Of a DNA stretch of 64,000 nt, positions 1 through 11,873 are shown piece by piece. Position numbers and translations under genes: made by a program. Where the stretch lies: assembly GCA_949316235.1 (NCBI GenBank), contig OX438759.1:9995118-10059117 (forward strand). The letters run 5' to 3'. The notes beneath the pieces are model-generated. The model saw only the letters and a list, made by a program, of their open reading frames with translations, ran no database searches and was not told the DNA's origin. This DNA comes from Oegoconia quadripuncta (taxonomy: Eukaryota > Arthropoda > Insecta > Lepidoptera > Autostichidae). Numbering within the stretch: position 1 is the stretch's first letter; each line of letters begins with the position of its first letter.

Positions 1-133
1 CTGATTTTATAAACGTCTCGCATAAACATAAAACATTAATAAGTTTACCATTTTGTATTAATTCTTGTAGTGTGACATCTAAAATATCTCTTTTACTCAA
101 AAATCCCGCTATATTTTGGTGAAGTATTCTAAG
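1..133 (-). CDS. CR1-like retrotransposon ORF2, first codons (partial)
   Basis: An open minus-strand frame overlaps the end of ORF1 and runs off the left edge of the window. It reads a start typical of the AP-endonuclease domain of CR1-like LINE ORF2 (HQNIAGFLSKRD, then LINVLCLCETFIKS). This domain nicks target DNA during retrotransposition. No stop occurs in the visible codons. The rest of ORF2 (endonuclease, reverse transcriptase) lies outside, so intactness is unknown. The ORF1/ORF2 overlap in another frame is the usual layout for these elements. The family call comes from recalled motif similarity. Confidence 0.6.
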
Positions 134-1668
134 TTTCGGTTGATTTTGGTCGTTGTTCACGAAAAAATGATTTGTCGCTTCCGTTTTCAGGGGTTATACT
201 ACATTTTTTACTTTTTTTTGAGAAGTAGTCTAATATTGATTTTTGCGAATAATTTGGAACGACAGTTCTGGTATTTTTTGTTTGCGTCGGTAAATGCATT
301 ATTTGATGTGAAGTAACACTTTGATTGGCATTTCGTGTAGCTAATATGCGCCTTTTTAGTTGCATGGGATTAAGATAATTGTAATCATAGTCAATAGAGT
401 CGATGAGAAAATTCAGTTTTTTACAAATGTCAAATAGTAAATGTTTATGTCTTACATAGTCATAGTTGAGATCATTTCCTATAAAATAACAATTTTTGAA
501 CTGTTTACATGTCATGTATAAGTTTTGATTTAATAAATTCTCATTAATAAAAATATTATCCATTATCTTTAATACAAAAACGGTATTGTGAGGTGTAATT
601 TTCTTTAAAATACAATATAGTTCAGATTGTATTTTCATGGGGTTTTCATCATTTTCTCCCACGCACAATATGATTTTATCCTGTGGGTTATAATGCGTGT
701 TCATACAATCATTGAATACTTCGTCACAGCTTGCGTTCGGTTTTGTTAATCCCATGATGTTATAATTTTCATATTTCGAGTTCTTCCTCGAGTCTAACAG
801 CGTCGCCGCGAGATCGATACACTGCTGTGTGCCAAATATCCAAAGCTTTTTCGGATCCTTTGTTTGAGAGTTGGAGATGCCAGGGTCGGCGCGCCTTGCT
901 GAATCAGACAGTTCCTTAGTAATTGGAGATTGAATCGAATCCGATAATATATCTGAATTTTCTGTATTTTCTGTACTTTTAGTCTGTATGTTTGTGTTGG
1001 TATGGGTGTCTATTGGCGGGCTCATAATCATATTTTTTCTTTTAGGAGTTAATACATCGCTACTGGTATAAATTCTCATTAATGTATTTATTTTTAATTC
1101 TTGCTCCGCAACTTTTTTCCCTAAAGCTTGTTTTTCTAGCATTAAATTCTCTATTTCTTGATCTGCACTTGCTAACTTTAATTGGAGGTCTTTATTTTTA
1201 ACTCTCAGATCCTCCAGGTCTTCCTGACAATTATAGTACGTTGATAGGTCGGGGAGGCTACGTCTGAAAGTGCTGTCTCCCGATAGAAGTGATGACCCGT
1301 GGTGAAGTATGGATTCAGACCGCTTTTCTGAATTGATTTGGAACCGATTTAGGGCATTTCGGCGAGTGACGTAGTCTCTGGACTCGTCTAGATTTAGTGG
1401 AGACCTAGGTTTTACACTTTGAGTACTACTTGAGGGCTTAGGCGTGCTTGTGTTGCTGTTATGTTTAGCTATTTTCGATTTCTTGGTAATACATGCGCAA
1501 CATTTTATTTTCAGGTGTCATAAGCTGAAAACGCTTTGTAGACACATTTCCGCAGTCTAGATCGTATGTTTTATTGCAGACAGAACAGGTAATACTTTCT
1601 TTATTTCTTGTAGATTTTCTGCATATTGAACAAGTCGCAGTTCTCAGTTTTCCTTTCGGAATAGACAT
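129..1668 (-). pseudogene. CR1-like retrotransposon ORF1 (PHD, coiled coil, esterase-like), one frameshift
   Basis: ORF1 of a CR1-type LINE, a nucleic-acid-binding chaperone-type protein. The first 67 codons (1668-1465) give a PHD-like finger with C13, C16, C28, C31 and C39; the usual His is Asp (YDLDC). A one-base frameshift near 1480-1500 removes the last finger ligands. After it, one frame is open from about 1500 to 129: a Ser/Pro linker, a coiled coil (ends near 1070), then an SGNH-esterase-like domain (starts LWIFGTQQC; GEND block). The C-terminus carries a canonical PIP box, QKSILDYF, followed by a lysine run. PHD plus esterase in ORF1 is a known CR1 arrangement. Apart from the shift I see no stop, so the copy is young but not intact. 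Confidence 0.7.
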
Positions 1669-2352
1669 AATTATGGTTCTATTGGCAGATTTCAGATACT
1701 ACTTGTGCTGACCTCTATACGAAATCGGTAAGTACTACATTAATCGATCGATGACTTGTACCTTTGCAGTTGATAGTAGTACAGTAAATATTGACTAGAT
1801 GGCGTTTAGTTATCTTCCTCGAGTTGTGTCGCACAAGTGACGGGTAGGTAGGTAGGTTGATTAAGGCGTTTGACGGGTGATGTTTGTTTACTAATTTGAA
1901 TCACAACGATTTCTTGATTAATTAAAGTAAAATTCAGATTCTCCACTTCTATTTGTCCTTGAACATTTCATTTGAATGACTTATTGTGTTTTCAAGGTGT
2001 GATTTAACAGTGCAAGTCATATAATTAAGGATTTTTGTACGGTACCTTTGGTAAGTCCAGTTTGTTATTGTAAATTTTTGAGGTTCACAAATAAACACTT
2101 CCACTGATAAGCAACAGTTTCCAATGATTTGACGAGTTCTATATAATATTTTAGTCGCGTTTATTGGCAATATGTCCTAGATTTATCTATTAATAATTTT
2201 TATGCTAAATTTTAATACGGAGTCGAAATGATACGGACGGCAGCGCCCTCCCTCGATCAAGCAAAACAAACAAATGATAATCTTTCCGATGTTCCGTAAC
2301 GACGTGGAAGAAAGACAACCAAACGCATTTCACATTTATATTGTTAATTTTC
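1669..2352. other. Intergenic; probable 5' UTR side of the CR1-like element
   Basis: Sequence upstream of ORF1 on the minus strand. It contains a GTAG-rich run (tandem GGTA near 1843-1858) and no credible ORF. The 5' boundary of the retrotransposon is not visible. Confidence 0.4.
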
Positions 2353-2627
2353 TTTATGCACAACGGGTTGGTACTTGACCTCAATCACACCTGATGTTAA
2401 GTGAAGATGAGGTCGAAGGTGGAAGCGTACGACCCGGAAACCCCAACACATTTGGAGGACTGGCTATCTTATCTCTGACAACCGGAACACAACAATGCTA
2501 TTAACATTGCTGCTTGGCGGCATAAGATGGTGGTAGCAAGCCAGGCGGACATTTAAAATGCCCTACCACCAACCAAACCGAGTACTAAAACATGTAGCCC
2601 GCTGGGGATCGAACTCGCGACCTCCAA
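2353..2627 (-). mobile_element. SINE, family B, near full length
   Basis: tRNA-derived SINE in reverse orientation. The pol III B-box-like GTTCGATCCCC reads on the minus strand near 2610, followed by the family body (CTCGGTTTGGTTGGTGG, then GATAAGATAGCCAGTC) and ending in a run of A on the minus strand at about 2353. The same body recurs at 43583, 49493, 59580, 62610 and 63742. Confidence 0.7.
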
Positions 2628-2639
2628 ATCTCACTCACT

Positions 2640-4936
2640 TACTAGGTCAAACCAAACTAAAGTAACAACCTCAATAATGTATAACAAAATAATTAGATGA
2701 TTAATAATGAGTTATTAAAGTAATACACACTGTCTTAGTTTGTAGTAACACGCAATTTGGCGTTTAGCCTTTATAAGTTTCAATATTCTTGGTTGTAACC
2801 GCATAATGATTTTAAAATTGCAAATTTCTCTAGAAAATTATACCACTGTTTGCTTAACTAATAATTATGAATTTGAAACTAGAAACTGTTATTTATCTAA
2901 CATTACTGCCAAGGATTACGAATAAAGTTATTTGTACTCTAAATAAGTGTTTTGCAATATTCATTCATTTACAATTCCAAAAACATAGATACAATAAGAT
3001 ACATGTTCAACCACTTCTGGTATAATATACCTAAGTAACCATAAATTATTATTCGTAATATTATAACAGAAACAGTTGTCGTGGATCTTGTAGTTTACTA
3101 ATTAGTATCCTGCGTGTACCGAGTGTTCAACATCTATTTCATATTCTATATTAGAAATTTATATTCAGCTGCAAACAAAATAAATGCAACCGTTCTTTAC
3201 CTACCTATGCGCATTTTAAAAGCACCCTAAATTCGTAGGTGTAAATTATTGAATAGCTTATACTCGTAGGTGCCAAAAAATTGTTAGATTGGTACTAATC
3301 GACGCAGAAAAAACCGTTGAACCGATAATTTCAAATAATCTTGAAGAATATCTCACTTAGGTAATGACTAATACTTTTTTAATAAAGAAAATACTTACAT
3401 TGATACGAGACATCGACGTTTAATGGACGCAAAGAAAAACAGTCGAACCGATAATTTCTAGATATAATGAACTTTCTTATTATTTTCTAAGAATTTTGAA
3501 TAAGAAGAGTATAATTTTTCCAACCGTTCTCTGATTGCAATGTATAGTTTTTTATTTTTTATTGAGTTTAAGTAGGTTCTATCAGTGGAAACCTCTAATT
3601 GGCTTTCAGTTTCTTAGTTTAAACAGCTGTTGGTTTTCCCAAGAAAATAAAATAAAATAAGTGCCAAAAATGCTTCGATTAATAAGGAACTTCCACTAAT
3701 TGACGGAGAAAAAATACAGTCCAAACAATTTACCTATCTAACTCATTTCCGACAAAATTAGCGCTAAAGCATTTTACATTATTATTGTAATTTGTAGGAT
3801 GTGAAACCAAAGTAATGTTTGCAGGCTCTTCGAACAAAGCCTGTCTGCAACAAATCTTGTTTAGTATACTCATTTCGAACAAATAATAATAAAATCATGT
3901 CCCTTTAGATGAGAGTTCTTGAGACTCCTGTCTTGGGGGAAACTTCGATGAATATTTTTAGTTTATTGAAACAGATTTATGTCGCTTGTTGGTGGATGAG
4001 CAAATTGTAATTTTTAAACTTAATCTTTGATAAAGTTTGACGCAGTAGAGTCTATCATTAAGGGTTCCGATTTTTCAGTTTCTGCACTGGCCAATAAACA
4101 TTTATAATTCGGAAAATAAATGAGAATGAAAATAAGCCCCTTTTCAAACGAAGATCATTTAGGCGACAAAGGTCAACTCGCCTGTGAGCTTCGAACGTAG
4201 TCATTCATTGGGGTAAATAATTCATAAATCTGATGAAAATTGTCATCGTGCATCGGGATCAGGCAGATTTGTGTGTAAAGTATTAAGATTAATCATCGTC
4301 ATCATGCCGTCAGTGCACGTGGTTCAATAGTAAACGCATTCTGGTTACAATTCGGAAGTTCCCGATGTTGCTAATTAGAATTGAAGGAGTGCACGCAAAC
4401 CACTCTCGTTATAATAGACTATAGCTGCATCACTGTTACTCGTGTCAGGGCGGCGTAGCAATTACAGATAGATCTCGATAACGCGAATAGATTGCCCAAA
4501 GGTCATCATAGTAGGCGCAAAGGTTCGTAAGTAGTATTTACTTTGATAGACGAAGGTTATGATTTCGGCCAGAGGAAATGGAAGTGGTGTGAAAAGGGTA
4601 GTCAATCAACTGATCTTCAATTGAAGTGACTCTCGAACTGCCGCCGGCCCCCGAGGCTCTAATCTAGTTCGCGCCCTCGCTACTCAGTTAAAATCGCAAG
4701 GCTAATAAAATATTTTGACCCCTTTATAAGATGAATACGCCCCAATGCGGTACAGTCGGATTCATAATGTTTTTAACTTGTTTGAGATTTAAATTATGTA
4801 TTTAGCGATTGACCTCAATTACACCTGCCTGCATAATATCATGATATCGTTTGTCGCGCGCGACATTGGCGTGAGAGTGGGATTATTGTATATTTCGTTC
4901 ATGTACTCGTGCGACATAAGCGCCTGTCAAGATACT
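2640..4936. other. Intergenic, no gene seen
   Basis: AT-rich DNA without a credible ORF. Three loose copies of a motif around GACGCAGAAAAAA/CCGATAATTTC occur near 3300, 3422 and 3700, suggesting an old decayed repeat. A short GC-rich patch (CTGCCGCCGGCCCCCGAGG) lies near 4640. Confidence 0.5.
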
Positions 4937-5030
4937 GGGGCTGATGTTAGTTAAGATATTGCCGAAGGTGAAAGCGGGCTCACCTGCAACCCCCAACTTA
5001 TTTGGGGGACTGGCTATTTTATCTAAAACA
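4937..5030 (-). mobile_element. SINE family B fragment
   Basis: Decayed partial copy recognised by CCCCCAACTTATTTGGGGGACTGGCTAT-type sequence (shared with the copies at 49493 and 59580) and the preceding GCCGAAGGTG block. Both ends are missing. Confidence 0.5.
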
Positions 5031-5039
5031 GTAAATTAT

Positions 5040-6220
5040 CTGATACTAGCATTTAAAATTTTGTTTTATATCTCCACTCCATATACCTACCTGGTAGGTA
5101 TCTACGTGGTACTGTGCCAGCATGGTCATTACTTCAAACCGCCAACGCCGCGATCTCCCATTCCATGTCTATGTTATCACGCAGATCTTTAGCCACCGCG
5201 TATCCCAGTATTTAAAAGATGTTATTAGCCTAAGCGGCGTTCCATTGTCTGGTGTTTGTCAAATTAGTGTATCAATCTTATTTATCAAATCATTGCGAAA
5301 TTAAATTTGAAAATACGGCGGCGTACTATACTATACTATACGTATCACGTACGGCGACTATTAAATGGCTCAAATAATGTTCAATGGATTTTTTTTACGA
5401 GAAATAGGTCCTAATTATGCGGCTGGTACATTTCGGCAGCACTATTTCGGAACTTTCAGATAGAAATTGTAATCTTAAGGAATGTTTTCTTTATGTATCT
5501 ACGTACTACAAATGTGGATTCCAGCAACACGTGACTCCAGAATGTTCAATAACAATATTGATAACTTTTAAACTACAATGGCACAATTATGAGCGCAGTT
5601 TTTGGACATTATCAAAATAGCTAAATTCAATTGTGTGTAAGTATTCTATATCACTGACAATTAAAATCGGTGCCCTATTCATTGACCACTCCGAGTACGT
5701 AAATAAGTAAATTAGATACTAAACAAAATCCTTCTTTAATGAGAAGAAAATTTAAATAATTTTAAATCTTTATTATTTCACATCCAGACTTGGTTAAGGA
5801 AAATGTTGCTAAAAAGGAAATATCACAATTTCCGACCTACGAACACGAGTGTACAGTGGGCCCCTACGAAACTATTCGGATGCGACAATAATTGAAATTT
5901 GTGCCCGGAGGCATTCATGGCAAATAACTTTATTCACCATTTAGCTTCCAATTTTGTTCGAGTGTGTTTTGCAGGCGGAAGGACTCGCCTCGTACTGCAT
6001 CTCGGGTTGTTTATAGACGTGTTGCAAGCTTCTACATAATATAATAGATACGAGACGGTCGAGCTTTTTTCTTAATTATCCACTTTTTAAGTAATCTCAC
6101 TTGATAATAATGAAAAAGCTCGGTTGTGCTGTATTCAGAAATGATTGCTATTGATAATAAAACTCGTTAAAAATCCCATCTGCAGCGTTTACTAAGTTCT
6201 TTGAAAAATACGAATCATCA
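5040..6220. other. Intergenic, no gene seen
   Basis: No ORF with recognisable content. A short TACTATACTATACTATAC run lies near 5321. Confidence 0.5.
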
Positions 6221-6221
6221 T

Positions 6222-6290
6222 CATCATATCAGCCAGAGGACGTCCGTTGCTGAACATAGGCCTCACCCATAGAATCCAGGGTGGGTTGGA
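6222..6290 (+). mobile_element. SINE family C body fragment
   Basis: Contains the phrase CATCATATCAGCC, then GACGTCC and GCTGAACATAGGCCTC, a motif I recognise from very common lepidopteran repeats. A second fragment lies in the opposite direction at 7515-7580. Confidence 0.5.
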
Positions 6291-7237
6291 AGAAAAATAT
6301 GAATGCAAAATATGAATGAACGTAAAATTTGATTTTGATTTGCGATAATTCGACATGCAAAAGATTGTAATGTCGACGATCTGAGTAACGCAATGATAAG
6401 AACGCCAGCTTTCGAGAGTACAAGACTCGTTTCCCGCACCAGACCATAATTGTAAAATGATATTTTTTTTGACGATAATGTACCAACCTTGGCTGCTATC
6501 TATGTAAGATCATATTTAATGAAATATTTACAGCGGCAGAGGTGGTATTATACATTTACCAATAAATTATTGTTGGAGACTGCAGCTTGATCGGCCATCG
6601 TCTGTCATGATGATAGGTTTTTGATATTTTTCTCTATATTTGTGTTTTAGTAATTAAAATCCCTTATAAAAGTAACTTGGGTTTATGGCGGTGTAGGGGG
6701 GGTGGGGACAAAGCCGCAGGTAGGAGAGCTCGAGGCGATACACTTTTTATAGTTATGTAAATATTATATATATATTATTATCTCTTAAGTATTGTATTTG
6801 ATTATTTAATGTAATTATATTTAATAATTACTATGCCAAGTGTTGTTACCTATGAAAATTGTTCTATTTGTTACATTTCTTAAACAATATGAATATACTC
6901 AAACCCAAGTTTAACACTTGGGTTTCATCCCGGACTTCACTTTGAACTTAAGATATTTTTTATGCAAAACTGGTAGGCCGATAGAGATTGGAGATGACAT
7001 CAGTGAATAAACAGGTAGACCAGATTAGAATTTTTATAAATATAAATTTTTGTTTGCAATGCCCTAGAAATAAAATTTAATTCGTAGTGATTTCGGTGTA
7101 AGTATAAAATAACTATTTATTTCTAACACATTATAATTTTCAAGGAACACGTCTTCCGTGTGTAGCCTAATCAGAGACCTGTGGTTAAGACTTCTCGAAA
7201 ATGGGGTTTAATTATAGTGAGCGGTGGTTGTAGATGG

Positions 7238-7311
7238 AAAAGTGCAAGTTTGCACCGTGGCACCAGGTGGCGTGTGGTGCTACCACCATGCCACCACAGG
7301 CTTGCACTTTT
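7238..7311. repeat. Fold-back hairpin with 11-bp perfect stem
   Basis: AAAAGTGCAAG (7238-7248) pairs with CTTGCACTTTT (7301-7311). The loop holds further complementary GGTGGC/GCCACC blocks. The whole is GC-richer than its surroundings. It may be the core of a fold-back element; there is no evidence of an RNA gene. Confidence 0.55.
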
Positions 7312-7514
7312 AGCACATAGTAATTTTTATATTGCCCAAGTAATTTGTGAGGTAATTATCGTAACTGTAAAAATACTGAAACGTGAAGTATTTTTAATAA
7401 TTATAGTGTTTAAAAGAATTTCTTTAGAGATTGACTCTTTGTTTTTACTATACCCATTTCACTGTAATTGCATAACAAACAAACATCCAAACTTTCGCAT
7501 TTAGAATAGGCATT

Positions 7515-7580
7515 ATGTTGTGGAGATCTTTGGGGGAGGCCTTAGTCCAGCAGTGGACGTCTTTCGGCTGATATCATTGT
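7515..7580 (-). mobile_element. SINE family C body fragment
   Basis: Reverse complement reads ATCAGCC, GACGTCCACTGCTGGAC and AGGCCTCCCCC, the same family motif as at 6222. No tRNA-like head remains. Confidence 0.5.
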
Positions 7581-8680
7581 TGGCGCAATGAAGATACTGC
7601 CTTTACCTGTATTATATATAAAAAAAGGCAGATCGTGGCTTTTGGACATTGTTGGTTTGGATGGATGGCTTGTGCCTTCTCTTATTTATTTTATTTATTT
7701 TATTAAAATAACAATAATGATGATAATTATCGGCTAGTTTGACTCGTTATAAAGATGATATTAACCCAAGAACGTTTTCCATTACATCTATAAACTTAAT
7801 TCAAGACATCTCTGTGAATAGGTAAGTAATTCCTTTAAACGGATTTCGATGAAACTGATAGACAGGTAAAATATGCCCCGTACTTTGAAATTTTTTTATC
7901 CTGATAAAGTAGTTCCCATGAAAATTACGTATATAAATGAATTCCAAACCATGAAATAGTCAATCATTTTTATCGGTAAGGATTTCTAGTCACGACATTA
8001 ATTAATTGGTGTTCCATTATGAAAGTAATTGCATTATATTTCACAGTTAGGTGCTTGTTTCAATTTTATAAACATTTTAGAAATTTCTTCAAGAAAATTT
8101 AAATAAAAGTGCTTGAATGAATTGCTGTTTGTTTATTGGTTCCGCATAATTGTCTCGAGTAGAGGCAGGGCCGGGCGGCGCGGACCTCGTGCCGGCAATT
8201 AAGAACGCTTCAAACTTCGACATTATCACCTCCACCTGAAAAATTGGGCTGTACATCAAGCGGTATCGCTTATCGATAAAGTATAATAATTGGCTATGAT
8301 AGAACGATACGATGAGTATGTATGCGATCATACATCCATTTGGTCCATTGTACTCTTATAGATAAGGAAATTAGAAAATATGGACACTAGACGACCCGTG
8401 GACTCGACCTATACCTTTTTAGAAGTCCATTAAGAAGTAGCCTATGTCTAGTTAGTAGTCTAGGCGTGAAAGTCGGACACAGACAGAGAGATTAGTAGAT
8501 TATTATTGTTTATAATTAAGGCGACGTCTTGGCCCATATTTGTACATTATTTCTAACTGCTTCGTCTTCCTTTTTTTTCTGTGCTATGAAGATTATATGC
8601 ACCGATAATTTAATGCGTTAGTACCTAGTCATTAATTAATTAATAAATAAAATTTATTCATTAATCTAAAATAATCTAAA

Positions 8681-8852
8681 ATTCGAATCTCGCGACGGGT
8701 AAATGTTTGTGTGATGAATACGAACATTTACTCCCGAGTCATAGACGTTTAAATATAAATATTTATGTATGTTTATCAGTTATCTAGTACCCATAATACT
8801 TTGCTTAGTATGGGACTAGATGATTGGTGGAAGTGACCGAACTATTTATTTA
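8681..8852 (+). mobile_element. SINE family A1, 5'-truncated
   Basis: Starts at the B-box-like TTCGAATC, then follows the family: AAATGTTTGTGTGATGAATA, CCCGAGTCAT, GTTATCTAGTACCCAT, GGGACTAGATGATTGGTG. The A-box half of the tRNA-like head is missing. Confidence 0.7.
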
Positions 8853-9895
8853 CTTAAATTCCATATTCATCGATAAATTCCATATTTTAACAGAAACGAG
8901 TACACCCCTTGACGCTTGAATACAACGCTTAATAAAAATATTAGCCGGGCAGGGCGTCAAAGAAACTGACTTAATTTAATTATCTCTGTCTTTTAATAAT
9001 GAACTGGGCTACCCTCGGGGGCTAAATAACAATTAGTTGCTAAATCAGCGCACGTTCTAACTTTATTGACGTTATTATATATTTTAAACAATTTTGCTCT
9101 TCACCAGTCTTGATTCTATTGGAAAATTACTTATGTATCCTACACAGTATATCTATTAAAACTTATCGGTAGTCGTCATATTTTATAATAAAGCACCAGT
9201 GACAGATAAATTCTTGCATGCTAGTGCGAATGTGACAGCTAACCGAAGGATAATAACATAGAAGTACGTATAGTTGTGCAATTTTTAATCAAAAATAATC
9301 TCAAATGCAATAATTTTGAAGCTGATACAGAGACCCAATTCTATCACAAAAATGTGACATTAATTTTTTTTGTAACATGATGTCCAAAATTTTGAGTTCG
9401 ACGACGAAAAATCACGTATACTCGAGTTCGTTCAGCCAGCTAATTGACAATTCAGCTGGTAAACTATGATCGCAAATCGTGTGATTTTGGAAGCTATTTA
9501 TATTTCATGAGATTTTTTTTTTTTGATACGACGTAATATATTTTTCATTCCGATATAACGACTGCTTCCTTTTCTATGGCCTGTACGCGGTGTATCAGAA
9601 GTATACAGATAGTGCACGAATTATCAATCATCTGTCATACAAAAGTACTCTGTGCATCTGTCTTACAGCATGTATACATTCTTGTATACTCGTGCATTCT
9701 TCATTCAGTTGCTGTATGAATTTATACAATATACAATTCTAGAGTAGATAGTTTTCTTATTATATACAATTTATATATGTATAGGTACACAGTGTATAAT
9801 AAGGTAGCTATAAATTAGGCAATTGCTTTTTTATATAACTTACCCTTGTTTGCCAAAAACAAAATACAATACAAACACTTTTGTTTTTTTGTTTT

Positions 9896-10128
9896 GACGA
9901 CCTGTTTGGTGTAGTGGTTAGAAACTCTGCTACTAGGTATACCAAATGGTCGCGGGTTGGAATCCCGCTAGGGGCATATGTTTGTATGATGAATACAGAC
10001 ATGTGTTCCCGAGTTATGGATGTTTTTCATTTATACATGTATTTATCTACAAAAAAAAGTATAATTGTGTAGTTTATCAATCATCTGGTATCCATAACAC
10101 ATGGCCAAGTCTCAATATATTTATATAA
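9896..10128 (+). mobile_element. SINE family A2, full length
   Basis: tRNA-derived head GACGACCTGTTTGGTGTAG (A box TGGTGTAGTGG) with B box GGTTGGAATCCC near 9955, then the A2 body (CCCGAGTTATGGATG, CATCTGGTATCCATAACAC). It is a pol III-type retroposon head and not a tRNA gene: there is no foldable acceptor stem. Confidence 0.75.
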
Positions 10129-10467
10129 AACATTAAAGAATTTTAATATTGATATGCGTCACTATAAGATGCTGTTAATTATTACGTAACAACTTAATGC
10201 TTCGAGTACGGAGATTCCAGACACAATTGATTTTCAATTGTTATGGACCACGATCGTGGTCTTAGAGACTGGACGTATTAAGACAGAAAGTCGCTTAAGT
10301 AGAGACTGAACAAATTAACAACCGACTTGGTATTACATGGATCTCACAACTTTTTACCGCAGAACAACTGAGTTGCGAGACTTGGTTTTTTTGACAAGTA
10401 TTGTTTTTGATGGGATCTCATTTCTTTTTGTATTTTGTAGACAGTTCTACTTTTTTCCTTTTCGGTA

Positions 10468-10509
10468 CCTTCTACTTATTGTATATATGTATATACAATA
10501 AGTAGAAGG
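10468..10509. repeat. 42-bp near-perfect palindrome
   Basis: CCTTCTACTTATTGTATAT is followed by a 4-nt loop and its exact complement ATATACAATAAGTAGAAGG. It has 19-bp perfect arms and could extrude as a cruciform or form an RNA hairpin. No element ends are visible around it. Confidence 0.8.
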
Positions 10510-11776
10510 ACCAGCAACGAATTTTCTTAAAGCCCTCTCTCTGACTTATGCACTTTTCTTATTTTTGTAGGTATATAATTATACAACCTTACGCACTCGT
10601 AATAAGTACGAATACGCACGTAGGTACGTTTTTTGCATTAATAAATAATTTAATACACGTGTTTTCATCACCGGAATACCCATTTTTTGCTCGATTTGGC
10701 AGGGGCACTACCATGCGCCTATATTTATATGGGACTAGCTTAAACCCGCGGCTTCGCACGCAATAATAATAATTGCCGTAAAATAATAAAACATCGTTAC
10801 GAATAAAGCCAATATTGAAAAATTTAATTAACTGAAAACTTGGCTGTATGGGCTTAATTTTCTTTGCTGTCTTTTCTAGATTTTTTAGTTTTTCCTTGAT
10901 TCATACACCAAACACTACTTATATTCCAAATTTGAAGCTTCTAGGTCTGCTAGAAGTGCCTTAGAATTTTGATGATCGGTGAGTCAGTGAGTGACAAAAT
11001 TAAGAAATTTGACCCCTTATAATTCTTAAAAATACTGGTTCAAATTGAATGAAATTTTAAATATACGTGTCTTTACAATGCCTGCATAGTTACTGAAAAT
11101 TTCAGTCTTCTATTTTTATCCACAACGAAGTTACAGGGGGTCGAAAATGGTCTGAATTGCTTCGAGAAAAGGATGGTACGGCCGTGACGCTTTTTTGCTC
11201 GACTTGGTGGGGGCACGGCCGTGCCCCCAGATAGCATGTATTTATTAATTTTATATATTTGATATTATATATATATATAAATTTATGTGTGTTATGTAGT
11301 CAATAATATATTATATGTTTTAAGTGCAGATAAATTATCTAGTTATAGTTTGTAGGCTTAGTTTATTTAATTTAATCTTTACGTTATATAATAATTACCA
11401 ACAATAAAAATACACCCGTATTGCTACTATTAGTGCAAACCTCATCTACTGGTAGCTTGTATATTTACCCTAAGGTTTGCGTGGAAGAGATCGTTGTTAG
11501 CGATAAGGCCGCCTTTTTGTGCGATTAATGATGTCCGCTGTATTCTTCATGTAGATTTGTTAATTGTGCAATAAAGAGTATTTGATTGATTGATTGATAT
11601 ATCGATGGAGCAACATGTCTACTTAGACATAACAACAATTCCTAAAATATAACCAAATACAAATAGAAGTATAAAAAGATAAACATTTGTTGTTATGGCG
11701 ATTGAAATATCTACAACAAAAATGAAATACATTAATACATCTAAATAAATATCTAATAGTACATTGTGATATAAGG
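10510..11776. other. Intergenic with decayed repeat pieces, no gene seen
   Basis: Contains a common LINE-tail start (AACCCGCGGCTTCGCACGC near 10744), GATCGGTGAGTCAGTGAGTG near 10974, and a duplicated GCTCGA/TTGG.GGGGCAC phrase (10689 and 11198). The rest is AT-rich. Confidence 0.45.
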
Positions 11777-11870
11777 GCCCAAAGTTGATCATTGCAGCCG
11801 AGGCTTGATTGCTAGCCCGAACCGTAGGTGAGGGCTACAAAAAAAGCTGAGGCTGCAATTATCAATGGGC
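11777..11870. repeat. 94-nt hairpin beside the recombinase element
   Basis: GCCCAAAGTTGATCATTGC on the left pairs with GCAATTATCAATGGGC on the right. An inner stem TAGCCC/GGGCTA gives a two-storey hairpin. It lies just outside the inverted repeat at 11889, and a related AGCCCGAGGCC piece occurs at 13631, so it may belong to the recombinase element. Confidence 0.55.
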
Positions 11871-11873
11871 ACG

